Shown one piece after another: positions 38,735 to 48,640 of a stretch of DNA of 64,000 nucleotides. Source of the stretch: a candidate division KSB1 bacterium. Its GTDB lineage: Bacteria > Zhuqueibacterota > Zhuqueibacteria > Thermofontimicrobiales > Thermofontimicrobiaceae. A program made the position numbers and the translations under genes. Below the pieces are notes generated by a model. The model was not told where the DNA came from, made no database searches, and saw only the letters and a list, made by a program, of their open reading frames with translations. Where the stretch lies: the NCBI GenBank assembly GCA_034506395.1, contig JAPDPQ010000013.1, positions 1-64,000 on the forward strand. Reading direction: 5' to 3'. Positions within the stretch are counted from its first letter, which is position 1; each line of letters starts with the position of its first letter.

Positions 38735-39742
38735 ATGAAGGCCTCAGCGATCGCTCATTCCAATATCGCTCTAATTAAATATTGGGGGCGTTCCTCTCAA
38801 CACGATCCCCAGCTCAACATCCCGCTGAACGATACCGTGAGCATGACGAAACACGGTCTCACAAACGGGATACATTTACAAACTCACACCACAATCGAAT
38901 TTGCGCCTGAGTTGGATCGAGATATTGTGGTAGTTGAAGATCAGGAGGTGGTTGGCCGTCATTTGGAACGGGTGGTTCGAGTGGTGGACCACCTTCGCTG
39001 GCAGGCCCAGGTGAGTCACCGGTTCCGCATGGTAAGTCGGAACGATTTTCCGACCCAGGCAGGTTTGGCTTCATCCGCTTCGGCCTTCGCTGCGCTGGCG
39101 CTGGCCGCTGCTACGGCGCTGGGACTCAATTTCACTCGTGAGCAGCTCTCGACTATCGCACGATTGGGCTCTGGTTCGGCCGCCCGATCGATCCATGGCG
39201 GCTTTGTCTATTGCTATCGCGGCCAGTCGCATGAAACTGCCTATGCTGAACAAATTTGCCCGCGCAATTGCTTTGAGATGAACGCTGTGATCGCCATCGT
39301 AGACATGGGTAGGAAAACGATCACTTCTGACGAAGGACATCGGCTAGCAGCCACCAGCCCATTCAATGAAATTCGAATCCGAAAATCCCAACAGCAAGCT
39401 CAGCAAATCCGAAAATTGATCTTGGAAAATGATTTCAACGCCGTGGGACAAATGGCTGAGGCCAACTGCCTTTACATGCATGCGGTGATGATGACCTCTC
39501 AGCCATCCCTGCTTTATTGGCAGCCCACCACCCTGAAAATTATCAAAACCATCCAGCAATTGCGCGAAGCTGGGCTCCCTTGCTATTTCACGATCGATGC
39601 CGGTCCTAACGTCCATTGCTTATGCCAGCCCCAAAATATGCTGGAGCTGCAAAAAATTTTAGACAGTATTGATGGCGTTCAGAAGACAATTCTGGTCGAA
39701 CCTGGCGAAGATGCGTTGGTCACAGATCAGCATCTCTTTTAG
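38735..39742 (+). CDS. mvaD: Diphosphomevalonate decarboxylase family protein
   Basis: It should decarboxylate diphosphomevalonate to isopentenyl diphosphate. The 335-residue GHMP-family protein has SNIALIKYWGR, the phosphate loop FPTQAGLASSASAFAALA, the GSGSAARSIHGGFV motif and DAGPNVHCL near the C-terminus. In the usual enzyme the strand after LPLNDS reads VTLD or MTLD before a TTT run; here it reads SMTKHG, so substrate detail may differ and a phosphomevalonate decarboxylase activity cannot be excluded. ATG 38735 with AAAGGA upstream is preferred over the GTG at 38699. The idi gene, the next pathway step, follows 590 bases later. Confidence 0.85.
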   Translation: MKASAIAHSNIALIKYWGRSSQHDPQLNIPLNDTVSMTKHGLTNGIHLQTHTTIEFAPELDRDIVVVEDQEVVGRHLERVVRVVDHLRWQAQVSHRFRMVSRNDFPTQAGLASSASAFAALALAAATALGLNFTREQLSTIARLGSGSAARSIHGGFVYCYRGQSHETAYAEQICPRNCFEMNAVIAIVDMGRKTITSDEGHRLAATSPFNEIRIRKSQQQAQQIRKLILENDFNAVGQMAEANCLYMHAVMMTSQPSLLYWQPTTLKIIKTIQQLREAGLPCYFTIDAGPNVHCLCQPQNMLELQKILDSIDGVQKTILVEPGEDALVTDQHLF

Positions 39743-40334
39743 TGATTAATCCGAGCAGGATTCTGAGGCGATTAATTCCTTGAGCTGGGTTAGGCGATAA
39801 ACGAGGCTCGGACCATTGAACATTTCCAACTTGTGAGAAGTTTAGTTTCAAAACTCTCAACCGAGGCTGGCCAGGTCGATTTTAATGGGCACTTCAATGG
39901 CACTTCAAATACTCATGCGCCATTACGAATTGTTTAGCACCTCATTTCATATTTTCTTGAAGGATTTTTGAAAGCTATACCTTAATTAATCCCATTCTTC
40001 GTAAATTTTCAAAACAAGAAGCCAATTCACTTTGTTTTAGGCAATTTCATTTCTGATAGCTATAAATGACCAAAGTTCGATTAAATGGATCGGAAGACCT
40101 TATTCATCAGCCAAATGGTCGTATTAAACTTCATAACCATATCGATCTTTGGACTTCTAAAATTGAACATCTTTGAATCCTAAAGGAACTTTGGAAACCA
40201 AGCACGAATTTGAACATATGAGCAGAAAAGAAACTTTGAAAAGCCTTTTGGCAAAATATCCAATTTGATGTTGTTAAAAATTCATCCTAGAATCGAATTA
40301 AAAAATGGGCAATGATAAAAGGCGGGATATAGAT
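39743..40334. other. Intergenic region without a recognised gene
   Basis: About 590 AT-rich bases between mvaD and idi. I see no open frame with a plausible protein, no RNA gene and no clear terminator or promoter. The two genes act in one pathway but are probably transcribed separately. Confidence 0.5.
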
Positions 40335-40877
40335 ATGAAAGAGTATGTGATCTTAGTCGATGAGAATGATCGTGAAATTGGGATCGAAGAGAAGATCAAA
40401 GCGCATGAGGAAGCCAAATTGCATCGCGCTTTTTCGATTTTTATCTACAATTCCAAGGGACAAATGTTGTTACAGAAACGGGCTTGTGAAAAATATCATT
40501 CCGGCTGCCTGTGGACGAATGCCACCTGCAGCCATCCACGGCCCGGTGAGGACCTGATGGATGCAGCACATCGTCGCCTCCGGGAAGAAATGGGCTTTGA
40601 TACCGAGTTGCAGCACGCATTCCATTTTATCTATCAAGCGGAATTCGATCACGGTTTAACCGAGCATGAATTCGATCACGTGTTCATCGGGCAATACGAT
40701 GGACCAATTCAGCTCAACGCTGAGGAGGCCGAAGATTACAGATGGACAGACATGTCGGAGCTTCGGCGCGATATTGCGCTTCATCCCGATCATTACACGG
40801 TCTGGTTCAAAATTGCTTTTGAGCGGGTCCTCGATCACCTCAATCGATCAAAACCAGAGGCACTTCCCATTGCCTGA
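40335..40877 (+). CDS. idi: Isopentenyl-diphosphate delta-isomerase, type I
   Basis: It interconverts IPP and DMAPP, the isoprenoid building blocks. The 180-residue Nudix-fold protein has LHRAFSIFIYNSKGQMLLQKRA, the catalytic cysteine in LWTNATCSHPRPGE and the Nudix-like HRRLREEMGF, then a catalytic glutamate in HEFDHVF. ATG 40335 gives the family's N-terminus (MKEYVILVDENDREIG) and has GGCGGG upstream; the ATG at 40305 would add ten unmatched residues. Type I Idi is consistent with a mevalonate-fed pathway, as mvaD is nearby. Confidence 0.95.
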   Translation: MKEYVILVDENDREIGIEEKIKAHEEAKLHRAFSIFIYNSKGQMLLQKRACEKYHSGCLWTNATCSHPRPGEDLMDAAHRRLREEMGFDTELQHAFHFIYQAEFDHGLTEHEFDHVFIGQYDGPIQLNAEEAEDYRWTDMSELRRDIALHPDHYTVWFKIAFERVLDHLNRSKPEALPIA

Positions 40878-41116
40878 TCCAGTTGAACGGCTAACGCGAT
40901 AAACATGTAAAAGACTTTCATCATTCTAAATGTGACAGAGTGCTGAAAAATAGGCTAACCTCTTATCCTATCCTGCGATTTGGCGGGGAGAAATTTGTTT
41001 GATTGTTCAATTCTGTGGAAAATAGGGTTTCTTCGTTCTGCTGTGCGCCGTTTAGAAAGACACTGAATCATCAATTTTGGAGAAATCAATCGCTACCTAA
41101 CTGGGGAGGATCTGAA

Positions 41117-42763
41117 ATGCGAAAGATACTGACTATTTGCATGATTTGGATCGCGCTCCTACTTTCGGTCTCTTATCCCCAATCGCTTCCCAGATCGTTT
41201 GATCTGCGCAATGTGGATGGAAAAAATTACGTCACCAGCGTAAAGAACCAACGCGGGGGAACCTGTTGGACGCATGGTGCAATGGCAGCAATCGAGGGAA
41301 ATCTGCTGATGACTGGCGTTTGGTCGGCTGCTGGTGAGCAGGATGAACCAAATCTTGCCGAGTACCATCTCGATTGGTGGAATGGCTTCAACGAGCATAA
41401 TAATGACGATCTCGTTCCGCCTTACGGCGCTGGCTTGCAGGTCCATTACGGGGGCGATTATCGGATCACGGCTGCTTACCTATCCCGCGGCGAAGGTGCA
41501 GTGCGCGATATCGATGGCCAATCGTTCGACAAGCCTCCGGCGCGCCGAAGCGATAGCTACCATTACTTTTATGTGCGGGATATCGAATGGTACACTCCGA
41601 ATTCCAGTTACGTTTGCAAAGACAGGATGAAAACAGCCATTATGACGCACGGCGTGCTCGGTACATGTATGTGCTACAACGGAAATTTCATCGATTATAA
41701 TCTGGGTTATACCCATTATCAACCCACTTCCAGCGATTTGGACCCCAATCACGCCATCGCCATCGTGGGTTGGGATGATCAAAAACAGACCCAGTTCGAA
41801 CGCCCCGGAGCTTGGCTTTGCAAGAATAGTTGGGGAGAGAACTGGGGCAACAGCGGCTATTTTTGGATCTCTTATTACGACAAACATTGCGGCGTTCACT
41901 CCGAAATGGGTGCCATCTCGTTCCAACATGTGGAACCCATGACCTACGATCATATCTATTACCATGATTATCACGGTTGGCGCAGCACACTAACTGACAT
42001 CAGTGAGGCATTCAATGCTTTTTCAGCTACTGGAAACCAATGGCTCAAATCGGTGAGTTTTTTTACTGCTGCCGATCAAGTTACGTACACAATTAAAGTC
42101 TTCGATCGTTTTAGAAACGGCAATTTGATCGATGAGCTGGCGAGCGTCAGCGGTGTCATCCCATATTGCGGATTCCATACTATTGATTTGGAGCAACCGA
42201 TCCCGCTGATCGCCCTCGACGATTTTTTCATTTACCTCAAGCTCTCTCATGGCGGCCAGCCAATCGACCGCACTTCCGAAGTTCCTGTGCTGTTAGGCGC
42301 ATCACGACAGAACACGATCGTTATTTCTGCCGCTCATCCCGGAGAAAGCTATTATCTGGCTGCGGGTCGCTGGATGGATCTATTCGATTATCATTTTGAA
42401 GACCCTAGTTGGGATCACACCGCCAATTTTTGCATCAAGGGATTGACCACCGATGCGTCACCCGCAGACAGCAACTTCTTCCGACGTTCATTTTCTTTAG
42501 CGCAAAACTATCCCAATCCATTTAACTCAACCACCTGGATCGAATATGATCTGGCAGCCGAAGCTCGCGTCATTCTGCGCATTTTTAATGTTAGAGGACA
42601 GTTGGTCAAAACTCTGGTAGATGAATTAGAAAAGGCCGGACATTATGCTGTGCTTTGGGACGCAACGGATAGCGCCAATCGAATTGTCTCGGCTGGCATC
42701 TATTTTTATCGGATGGAGGCGGACGGCAAAACAAAATCCAAAAAGATGACTTTATTGAGATGA
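41117..42763 (+). CDS. Secreted papain-like (C1A) peptidase with T9SS sorting domain
   Basis: A 548-residue exported cysteine protease. Signal peptide 1-22, then RSFDLRN and the peptidase domain (about 25-275). Catalytic residues are C50 in [11 protein letters not shown]212 in [12 protein letters not shown] and N237 in [10 protein letters not shown]. The oxyanion glutamine is five rather than six residues before the cysteine, and the usual CGSCWAF is altered. A lectin-like beta domain (about 285-450) follows, as in other bacterial C1 proteins. The end (about 462-548) is a por/T9SS sorting domain: [12 protein letters not shown], a VRGQLVKTL segment and a final KKMTLLR. GGGGAGGA at 41103-41110 fixes the ATG; the frame's extension to 41003 has no support. 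Confidence 0.9.
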   Translation: MRKILTICMIWIALLLSVSYPQSLPRSFDLRNVDGKNYVTSVKNQRGGTCWTHGAMAAIEGNLLMTGVWSAAGEQDEPNLAEYHLDWWNGFNEHNNDDLVPPYGAGLQVHYGGDYRITAAYLSRGEGAVRDIDGQSFDKPPARRSDSYHYFYVRDIEWYTPNSSYVCKDRMKTAIMTHGVLGTCMCYNGNFIDYNLGYTHYQPTSSDLDPNHAIAIVGWDDQKQTQFERPGAWLCKNSWGENWGNSGYFWISYYDKHCGVHSEMGAISFQHVEPMTYDHIYYHDYHGWRSTLTDISEAFNAFSATGNQWLKSVSFFTAADQVTYTIKVFDRFRNGNLIDELASVSGVIPYCGFHTIDLEQPIPLIALDDFFIYLKLSHGGQPIDRTSEVPVLLGASRQNTIVISAAHPGESYYLAAGRWMDLFDYHFEDPSWDHTANFCIKGLTTDASPADSNFFRRSFSLAQNYPNPFNSTTWIEYDLAAEARVILRIFNVRGQLVKTLVDELEKAGHYAVLWDATDSANRIVSAGIYFYRMEADGKTKSKKMTLLR

Positions 42764-42773
42764 AATCCATTCT

Positions 42774-43604
42774 GTGGAATTTACCATGGATGGAATTGCA
42801 ATTGCAGCTCAATTTTTACCCATTAAAATGAAATTGGAAGGGACGTCATTGCTATTTATTGCACACCGCGGAGAATCCTATGATGCTCCCGAAAATACCC
42901 TCGCTGCCATCAACCTGGCATGGCAACGGAATGTCGATGCCGTCGAAATTGATGTTCATCTTTCGCGAGATCATCACATTGTGGTGATCCATGATTCCCA
43001 TACTGGCAGATTGGACGGCCAATTTCGACGCGTTCGGAACCTAAGCTTAGCCGAGTTGAAGCGCCTTGACGCTGGAAGCTATCGGGGTAGCCAATGGGAA
43101 CATGAGCGGATCCCGACCCTAAGGGAAGTGCTATCAACCGTGCCCGTGTCCAAAAAGCTCCTCATCGAAATCAAGTCGGGACCAGCAATTCTAAAACCTC
43201 TTCGCCGAGAATTGGATGAGACCGATCTCTCCTCTGAGCAAATCCAGCTCATCGGTTTCGATCTGGGAGTGATGGCTCAAGCTAAAAAACTATTTTCAGA
43301 ACTCAAAATTTTCTGGGTCAGAGACATTCGCTATTTTGACTGGCTCGCAAATTGGCGCTCAGAACTGCAGCGCCTCATTGATCGAGCTGTTCTCGCTCAT
43401 CTGGATGGGCTGGATATATCATATTGGAAAACCATCGATGCCAGCTTCATTTTGCAGGTTAAATCGGCTGGTCTGACGCTTTATGTCTGGGTTGTGAATG
43501 AGCTGGAGGCGGCCAAGGATTTAATCGCTGCAGGTGTCGATGGCATCACCAGTGACCGCGCTTATTGGCTTGCTCAACAATTGATGAGCTGCAACATTAC
43601 CTGA
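42774..43604 (+). CDS. Glycerophosphodiester phosphodiesterase
   Basis: It hydrolyses glycerophosphodiesters to glycerol-3-phosphate and an alcohol. The 276-residue TIM barrel has FIAHRGESYDAPENTLAA, VDAVEIDVHLSRD with metal-binding glutamate and aspartate, VIHDSHTGRL with the second catalytic histidine, and a late VWVVNE and GVDGITSD. No signal peptide is seen, so it acts in the cytoplasm. The start may be GTG 42774, ATG 42786 or ATG 42828; the last fits the family length best, and none has a strong ribosome binding site. The product would feed GlpD, encoded two genes downstream. Confidence 0.88.
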   Translation: MEFTMDGIAIAAQFLPIKMKLEGTSLLFIAHRGESYDAPENTLAAINLAWQRNVDAVEIDVHLSRDHHIVVIHDSHTGRLDGQFRRVRNLSLAELKRLDAGSYRGSQWEHERIPTLREVLSTVPVSKKLLIEIKSGPAILKPLRRELDETDLSSEQIQLIGFDLGVMAQAKKLFSELKIFWVRDIRYFDWLANWRSELQRLIDRAVLAHLDGLDISYWKTIDASFILQVKSAGLTLYVWVVNELEAAKDLIAAGVDGITSDRAYWLAQQLMSCNIT

Positions 43605-43763
43605 GGTTGGCATGATCAACTTCATCATGGGAACAATGCCCAAAAATTGCTATAAAATAATTTTGAGGCGGATCATCACGCTGAATTAGGCACTTTCAAA
43701 CGGCTGAGCAGAGAAATCAAAGCTTCGATCTGTTTTTAGGGATGAGCAATCGGCGCCAACGCT

Positions 43764-44843
43764 GTGAGAGGATTTTGTTTTTTGCTCAATGGGATAAAAC
43801 ATTTCAGATCATATAAGAGAAACTTATTGGTAACTAATGGGGAGAATGGCTTGTCGAAGATTATTATTGGCATTCACGGACTGGGGAAAAAGCCAGCGGA
43901 ACCGATCTTAGAAAAATGGTGGAAAAGATCAATTCAAGAGGGACTATCGGCGCTGGGGCACCCGCGCTTGTGGTTTCGGTTCAAGCTTGTCTATTGGGCA
44001 GATTTGCTCCATGAACCATGCGATCCAAAGATCACAGATCCGCGACATCCGAGATTTCTCAAAGAGCCTTATACGCCAGGCAATCCAAATGAGGTTAGAA
44101 CACCAAGTCGGGTCAGACAGCGATTTTTGGATTATTTGGAACGTCAACTTGATAAGCTCTTTTTAAAAAAGAATCTTTCCATTCATTTTGTTGCAGTAAC
44201 CGATTTCATCATGCGGAGTTTCTTCAAAGACCTGGATGCCTATTATTCATCGACCACTATTACCATCAATGGGCAGGAGCAATTGCTGAGAGAAGTCATC
44301 CGTCAGCGGTTGGCACAAGTGCTTCGGCGCCATCGCAAGCAAAGGATCATGCTCATCGGCCATTCCATGGGCTCCATCATCGCCTATGATGTCTTAAGCC
44401 AGACGGCTCCAGATGTGGCTATTGATACATTGGTGACAGTGGGATCGCCCTTGGGAATGCCAATCATCATCGCCAAGGTGGCATCTGAAATGAAGGGCCG
44501 TCTGGTGAGGCGCGCCAAACTTCAGACGCCAGAAAATGTCATGAGATTCTGGTACAATTTTTCGGATCTGAGGGATCGCGTGACACTGAATTATAACCTT
44601 GGTGATGACTACCGACCCAACAGTCGCGGCGTTCATGTGGTTGACAAGATCGTGTTCAATAATTATGTTTACAAAGGGAGAAAAAATCCCCACAAAATCT
44701 ATGGATATCTTCGTGCCCCTCAGTTTGCCCAGGTGGTGCACGAATTTCTCAATTATGGCCGGAGTCAATATATGATTTGGTTGTCCGATCAATTGAATTT
44801 TGCACTGACAAAGATTATCGGTTTTTTCAAAAGAAATAGATGA
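43764..44843 (+). CDS. Alpha/beta-hydrolase-fold protein of unknown substrate
   Basis: A protein of up to 359 residues with an alpha/beta hydrolase nucleophile elbow, GHSMGS, the serine at residue 201. The strand KIIIGIHGLGKKP starts the fold with an HG oxyanion motif. VGSPLGMP and later GVHVVDKI (possible acid and histidine regions) follow. It resembles lipase- or esterase-like proteins sometimes found beside lipid genes. I prefer a TTG start at 43851, eight bases after GGGGAG, giving 330 residues; the first 29 residues of the longer frame have no homology that I recognise. It lies between the glycerophosphodiesterase and glpD genes, which suggests a role in phospholipid or glyceride breakdown. 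Confidence 0.75.
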   Translation: MRGFCFLLNGIKHFRSYKRNLLVTNGENGLSKIIIGIHGLGKKPAEPILEKWWKRSIQEGLSALGHPRLWFRFKLVYWADLLHEPCDPKITDPRHPRFLKEPYTPGNPNEVRTPSRVRQRFLDYLERQLDKLFLKKNLSIHFVAVTDFIMRSFFKDLDAYYSSTTITINGQEQLLREVIRQRLAQVLRRHRKQRIMLIGHSMGSIIAYDVLSQTAPDVAIDTLVTVGSPLGMPIIIAKVASEMKGRLVRRAKLQTPENVMRFWYNFSDLRDRVTLNYNLGDDYRPNSRGVHVVDKIVFNNYVYKGRKNPHKIYGYLRAPQFAQVVHEFLNYGRSQYMIWLSDQLNFALTKIIGFFKRNR

Positions 44844-44850
44844 GGGAATC

Positions 44851-46413
44851 ATGCGACGCGAGGATATGATCGCTCGGCTGGAACTGTTTCGCGGGGAATG
44901 GGATATCGCCATCATCGGTGGAGGCGCAACAGGCATCGGTGCGGCGATCGATGCGGCTTCGCGCGGCTATCGAACGCTGCTTTTGGAGCAGGCTGATTTT
45001 GGGCAAGGCACGTCCAGTCGCAGCACCAAATTGATCCACGGAGGGGTTCGCTATTTGCAACAGGGAAATATTTCGTTTGTGTTAGAGGCACTAAAGGAGC
45101 GCGGAATCCTGCGGCAGAACGCCCCCCATCTGGTGCATAATCTGCCGTTCATTGTGCCAAATTACGATTGGTGGGAGGGTCCCTTTTATGGCATTGGCCT
45201 GAAGTTGTATGACATTCTCGCAGGCAAACATGGCTTTGGGCCTTCAAAAATGCTATCTCGCGAAGAAACCATTCAGCGGCTTCCAACCATCGAAACTGCT
45301 GGGTTACGCGGCGGGGTGATCTATTACGATGGACAATTCGATGATGCGCGCTTGATCATCAATATGGCCGAAACTGCAGTCGAACAAGGGGCGACGGTCA
45401 TCAATTACATGAAAGTGACAGCTTTAATTCGAGCAAACCAAATGATAAATGGCGTTATTGCCACTGACCTTGAGACTGGTATCACGCATCAGATCAAAGC
45501 CAAGGTAGTGATCAATGCCACTGGTGTATTCAGCGATACGATCCGACGCATGGATGATCCTGATGCGCCAGCATTGATCCGTCCCAGCCAGGGTATTCAT
45601 ATCGTGCTGGACCAGTCGTTCCTTCCAGGAAACAGCGCAATCATGGTCCCGCACACGGATGATGGTCGGGTATTGTTTGCAATCCCGTGGCGCGATCGGG
45701 TCATTGTTGGTACAACCGATACACCAGTAAGCGAAATTTCGATAGAACCGCGCCCATTGCCAGAAGAAGTGACATTCCTGCTGTCACACACCGCCCGATA
45801 TCTGACCAAAGATCCATCGCCTCAGGATGTGCTCAGCGTCTTTGCTGGGCTGCGTCCGTTGATTGGACGCGCCGATCAGGAGAACACTGCGGCATTGTCC
45901 CGCGATCACACGCTTATCATCTCTCGCTCTGGATTAGTGACAATTGCTGGTGGCAAATGGACCACTTACCGGAAGATGGCTGAGGATACCATCGACCAGG
46001 CTGAAATTTTAGCCAGATTGGATGCCCAGCCATGCATCACAAAAACGCTTCAAATTCATGGCTACCATCGTCACCCAGAACAATTCGGTGAGCTTGCCGT
46101 CTATGGTTCCGATGCGCCAGCCATTCAAGACCTTCTCCAGGAAAAACCAATTTATCGCCGGCAGCTCCATCCAAAGCTACCGATTCGATATGGCGAGGTA
46201 ATTTGGGCAATACGGCATGAGATGGCGAGAACTGTAGAAGACTTTTTATCGCGACGCACCCGTGCTTTGCTGCTGGATGCCCGTGCCAGCCGGGAGATCG
46301 CACCCGCCGTTGCCGAAATCATGGCTCAGCACCTGGGTAGAACTCAGGATTGGGTGCAATCCCAAATCGTGCAGTTTCAAAGACTCGCAGACAACTACAT
46401 CCTGGCTATCTGA
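44851..46413 (+). CDS. glpD: FAD-dependent glycerol-3-phosphate dehydrogenase
   Basis: It oxidises glycerol-3-phosphate to dihydroxyacetone phosphate, passing electrons to quinone at the membrane. The 520-residue protein has the FAD-binding GGGATGIG (23-30), then SSRSTKLIHGGVRYLQQGN, GVIYYDGQFDDARL, VVNATG-like VINATGVFSD and DGRVLFAIPWRDRVIVGTTD. A C-terminal DAO domain ends the protein. Its start lies seven bases after the hydrolase gene, so the two are co-transcribed. With the upstream phosphodiesterase this forms a small lipid-headgroup or glycerol catabolic unit. Confidence 0.95.
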   Translation: MRREDMIARLELFRGEWDIAIIGGGATGIGAAIDAASRGYRTLLLEQADFGQGTSSRSTKLIHGGVRYLQQGNISFVLEALKERGILRQNAPHLVHNLPFIVPNYDWWEGPFYGIGLKLYDILAGKHGFGPSKMLSREETIQRLPTIETAGLRGGVIYYDGQFDDARLIINMAETAVEQGATVINYMKVTALIRANQMINGVIATDLETGITHQIKAKVVINATGVFSDTIRRMDDPDAPALIRPSQGIHIVLDQSFLPGNSAIMVPHTDDGRVLFAIPWRDRVIVGTTDTPVSEISIEPRPLPEEVTFLLSHTARYLTKDPSPQDVLSVFAGLRPLIGRADQENTAALSRDHTLIISRSGLVTIAGGKWTTYRKMAEDTIDQAEILARLDAQPCITKTLQIHGYHRHPEQFGELAVYGSDAPAIQDLLQEKPIYRRQLHPKLPIRYGEVIWAIRHEMARTVEDFLSRRTRALLLDARASREIAPAVAEIMAQHLGRTQDWVQSQIVQFQRLADNYILAI

Positions 46414-46484
46414 TCGTCTGTCTTTTCAATCGGTTTCAGATGAAATTGCAGTGCGGTAAGACCGAATCGCTGTTGTCGCCCAGA

Positions 46485-47795
46485 TCATTGTCGATATATC
46501 CGACAGGAGGCAATGCGACGATCGATCTCCGCTTCTATTTCCCGATATGTTTCGCTCTCCAAGTCGCGATACGTGCGCTTAAATGCCAGTTCTTGAATAC
46601 CCTCCGGGAGATTTTCGATAGCTGGCATAAAATCGCTTTCGTCAAGGGGCATCGTCATTCGTTCCAATAGGAGCCTGGCCGATTGGAGCGAACCGCTGGC
46701 CATTTCGCCGAATCGGACACCAGCCCGATCGGCTGCAAGATCAGCAAAACTGAATCCGCTGCCATAGCGGGAGTCATCCAATTCTTTAAAAACACCAGCC
46801 AAATTCGCCAGTCCCGTGCCTCCCGAAACCGTGATCGCTGCCGATACTAAAAAATGTTTGGCAAGATCATTGCGTCCCAAAAGCGTCAACCTAACCCTGC
46901 TTGCTCGCGGAAAGCCCTTGCCATCCTTCGATCCGATCAATTTGCTCATATCGCGACCGATCGAGAACGCTGCTAAATTGAAAATCAAAGCGCGATGTTC
47001 GTCTATGGGATTATTTCCTTTCTGGGCACGTTGCTGGGCAAAATTGAACAATGGGACAAAGAAATGTATTAACGATGCCGATTGACCATTCAATGGTTTT
47101 GATGCCCGGGCAAGTTGCTCCGCATAAAGTCTCAGCCGCTCCTTTTCATCAGCGGTCAACAAATAAGCCTCCCCCCGGCTTCGCAGCTTTCGAAACAGCT
47201 CTGGCCGCCAAAAATAATGCACAACGAGCTCTTCATTTTCTATGGCGACAAATTTTATCGAATTTGATAGCTCATTAACCATTTGGTACCGAGCATCTTT
47301 CCTCAGCAACCAATCAGAAAAAATCAGAATAGACCGGACCACCCAACGCGGGATTGTGAGGCTGCCGATGACAAGCCGTCGAATCTCTAATTGGCCATCT
47401 TTTGGCTCCAGAAAGATCGAACAATTGAGATATTTTCCCAAAAAATTCTCTGGTAATTGATATGTGATATCAGCCTGCATTTGATTATCAAAAAAGCGGA
47501 CCTGGCCCAATGCTTTTTGTCGATTTTTAGATTGAACCAGACCATAACTCAACAAGAGGTTTAAATCGCGACAAGAGATCACTGTGCGCCTCAATTCACC
47601 TGGCTTCAAATTTCTGGGATCATTCTCTTGCAAAAACATTTTCACCCGCGCGACATCTTCGTGCGACAGCGTACTACCCGATTTGACTCTCGGTTGCGAT
47701 TGTATCCCAAAGATGAGAAATACCATCGGAATAACAATAACAATGATGAAAAAAAATATAAATAGCCCAATAAGGGACGTTTTTAACAGGTTCAT
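46485..47795 (-). CDS. Membrane-anchored protein of unknown function
   Basis: A 436-residue protein I do not recognise with certainty. It has one strong N-terminal membrane helix (about 7-30). A beta-rich region (about 60-170, with LNLLLSYGLVQ and YQLPENFLGKYLNCSIFL) precedes a helical region. Residues about 275-385 hold a patterned segment, LIFNLAAFSIGRD, then SAAITVSGGTGLANLAG, then GSGFSFADLAADRAGVRFG. That last pattern is reminiscent of gamma-proteobacterial hypothetical proteins, but I know no function. No conserved catalytic motif is visible. It converges on glpD and is followed by a long non-coding region on its upstream side. Confidence 0.75.
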   Translation of the reverse strand: MNLLKTSLIGLFIFFFIIVIVIPMVFLIFGIQSQPRVKSGSTLSHEDVARVKMFLQENDPRNLKPGELRRTVISCRDLNLLLSYGLVQSKNRQKALGQVRFFDNQMQADITYQLPENFLGKYLNCSIFLEPKDGQLEIRRLVIGSLTIPRWVVRSILIFSDWLLRKDARYQMVNELSNSIKFVAIENEELVVHYFWRPELFRKLRSRGEAYLLTADEKERLRLYAEQLARASKPLNGQSASLIHFFVPLFNFAQQRAQKGNNPIDEHRALIFNLAAFSIGRDMSKLIGSKDGKGFPRASRVRLTLLGRNDLAKHFLVSAAITVSGGTGLANLAGVFKELDDSRYGSGFSFADLAADRAGVRFGEMASGSLQSARLLLERMTMPLDESDFMPAIENLPEGIQELAFKRTYRDLESETYREIEAEIDRRIASCRIYRQ

Positions 47796-48640
47796 GGGAG
47801 TTCATCCGATTAATAATTCATTATTTCACGAAACCACTATTTCCTTTCTGATTGCAGAAGGGTGGTTCTTCTGTTTGCCTGGCACAAGTTCTTGTTTCGG
47901 AAGGCTGGATCAAGTTTCAATATCACATCGCACAGCCTTATTTGCCCCTGAAACGGCCAAGAGCTACGAAGGAATTGAAGGAAGGAGAATAGCGTTTCCT
48001 CGAAATTTTTCAATAAATCTAAATCGATAACGATTTGGCTGACACAGAAAATCATGTAGCAATACGATAATTGCCAATATCCAAAAAAGAGCTTGCGTTT
48101 CCATCGAAATTTCAGTGCCAACCCATTATTTGTCCCAATAATTCGGGATGGGCTTTTGTTTCGGTTAATTTAGCCCAGCGACTCATTTTGAATTCTTTTT
48201 AACTTATGAAACTCTAACCAAATTTCCCATTAAAAGCAATTATCCGGTCCTGGATCAAAGCTTGCCATTCTGGATGGATTCAAGTATCACTCGTTCGATT
48301 GGTTCAACGGGCCGCTTTCTCTTTTCAGTGGATTGTATTAAATTGAATCAGTTTGGCATAAATTCGCTGGTCTAATTTACAAAAAAAAATCTGAAAATCA
48401 AGTTTTAAGTTAAAAATTGCACGAATAGCAAGACAAAAATAATGTTTTTCTCCTTCATTTTGAATCAAAGGATACATTGTTCCGTTGTGAAACAGTCGTT
48501 TGATCGCGCCAATTGGCTATTTGAAAGATTAATTGTTTTAGAATCACACGGTTGAATGTGTCAAATCAAGTGGCACAGAATTTGAGAATTTCCCATAAAC
48601 ATCTAACAAGGCAACATTGTATTTGGCAAGAAGGATACCG
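47796..48640. other. 845-base intergenic region, divergent
   Basis: It separates the minus-strand unknown gene from the plus-strand TonB-like gene. It is AT-rich with several A/T runs (for example near 48378). I find no open frame with protein-like composition, no RNA gene and no strong palindrome. Promoters for both flanking genes must lie here, but none matches the consensus well. It is the longest gene-free stretch in the window. Confidence 0.5.

Noticed and set aside
47837..48121. 94-codon minus-strand frame in the long intergenic region
   Set aside because: No ribosome binding site, no family pattern and unlike neighbouring codon use.
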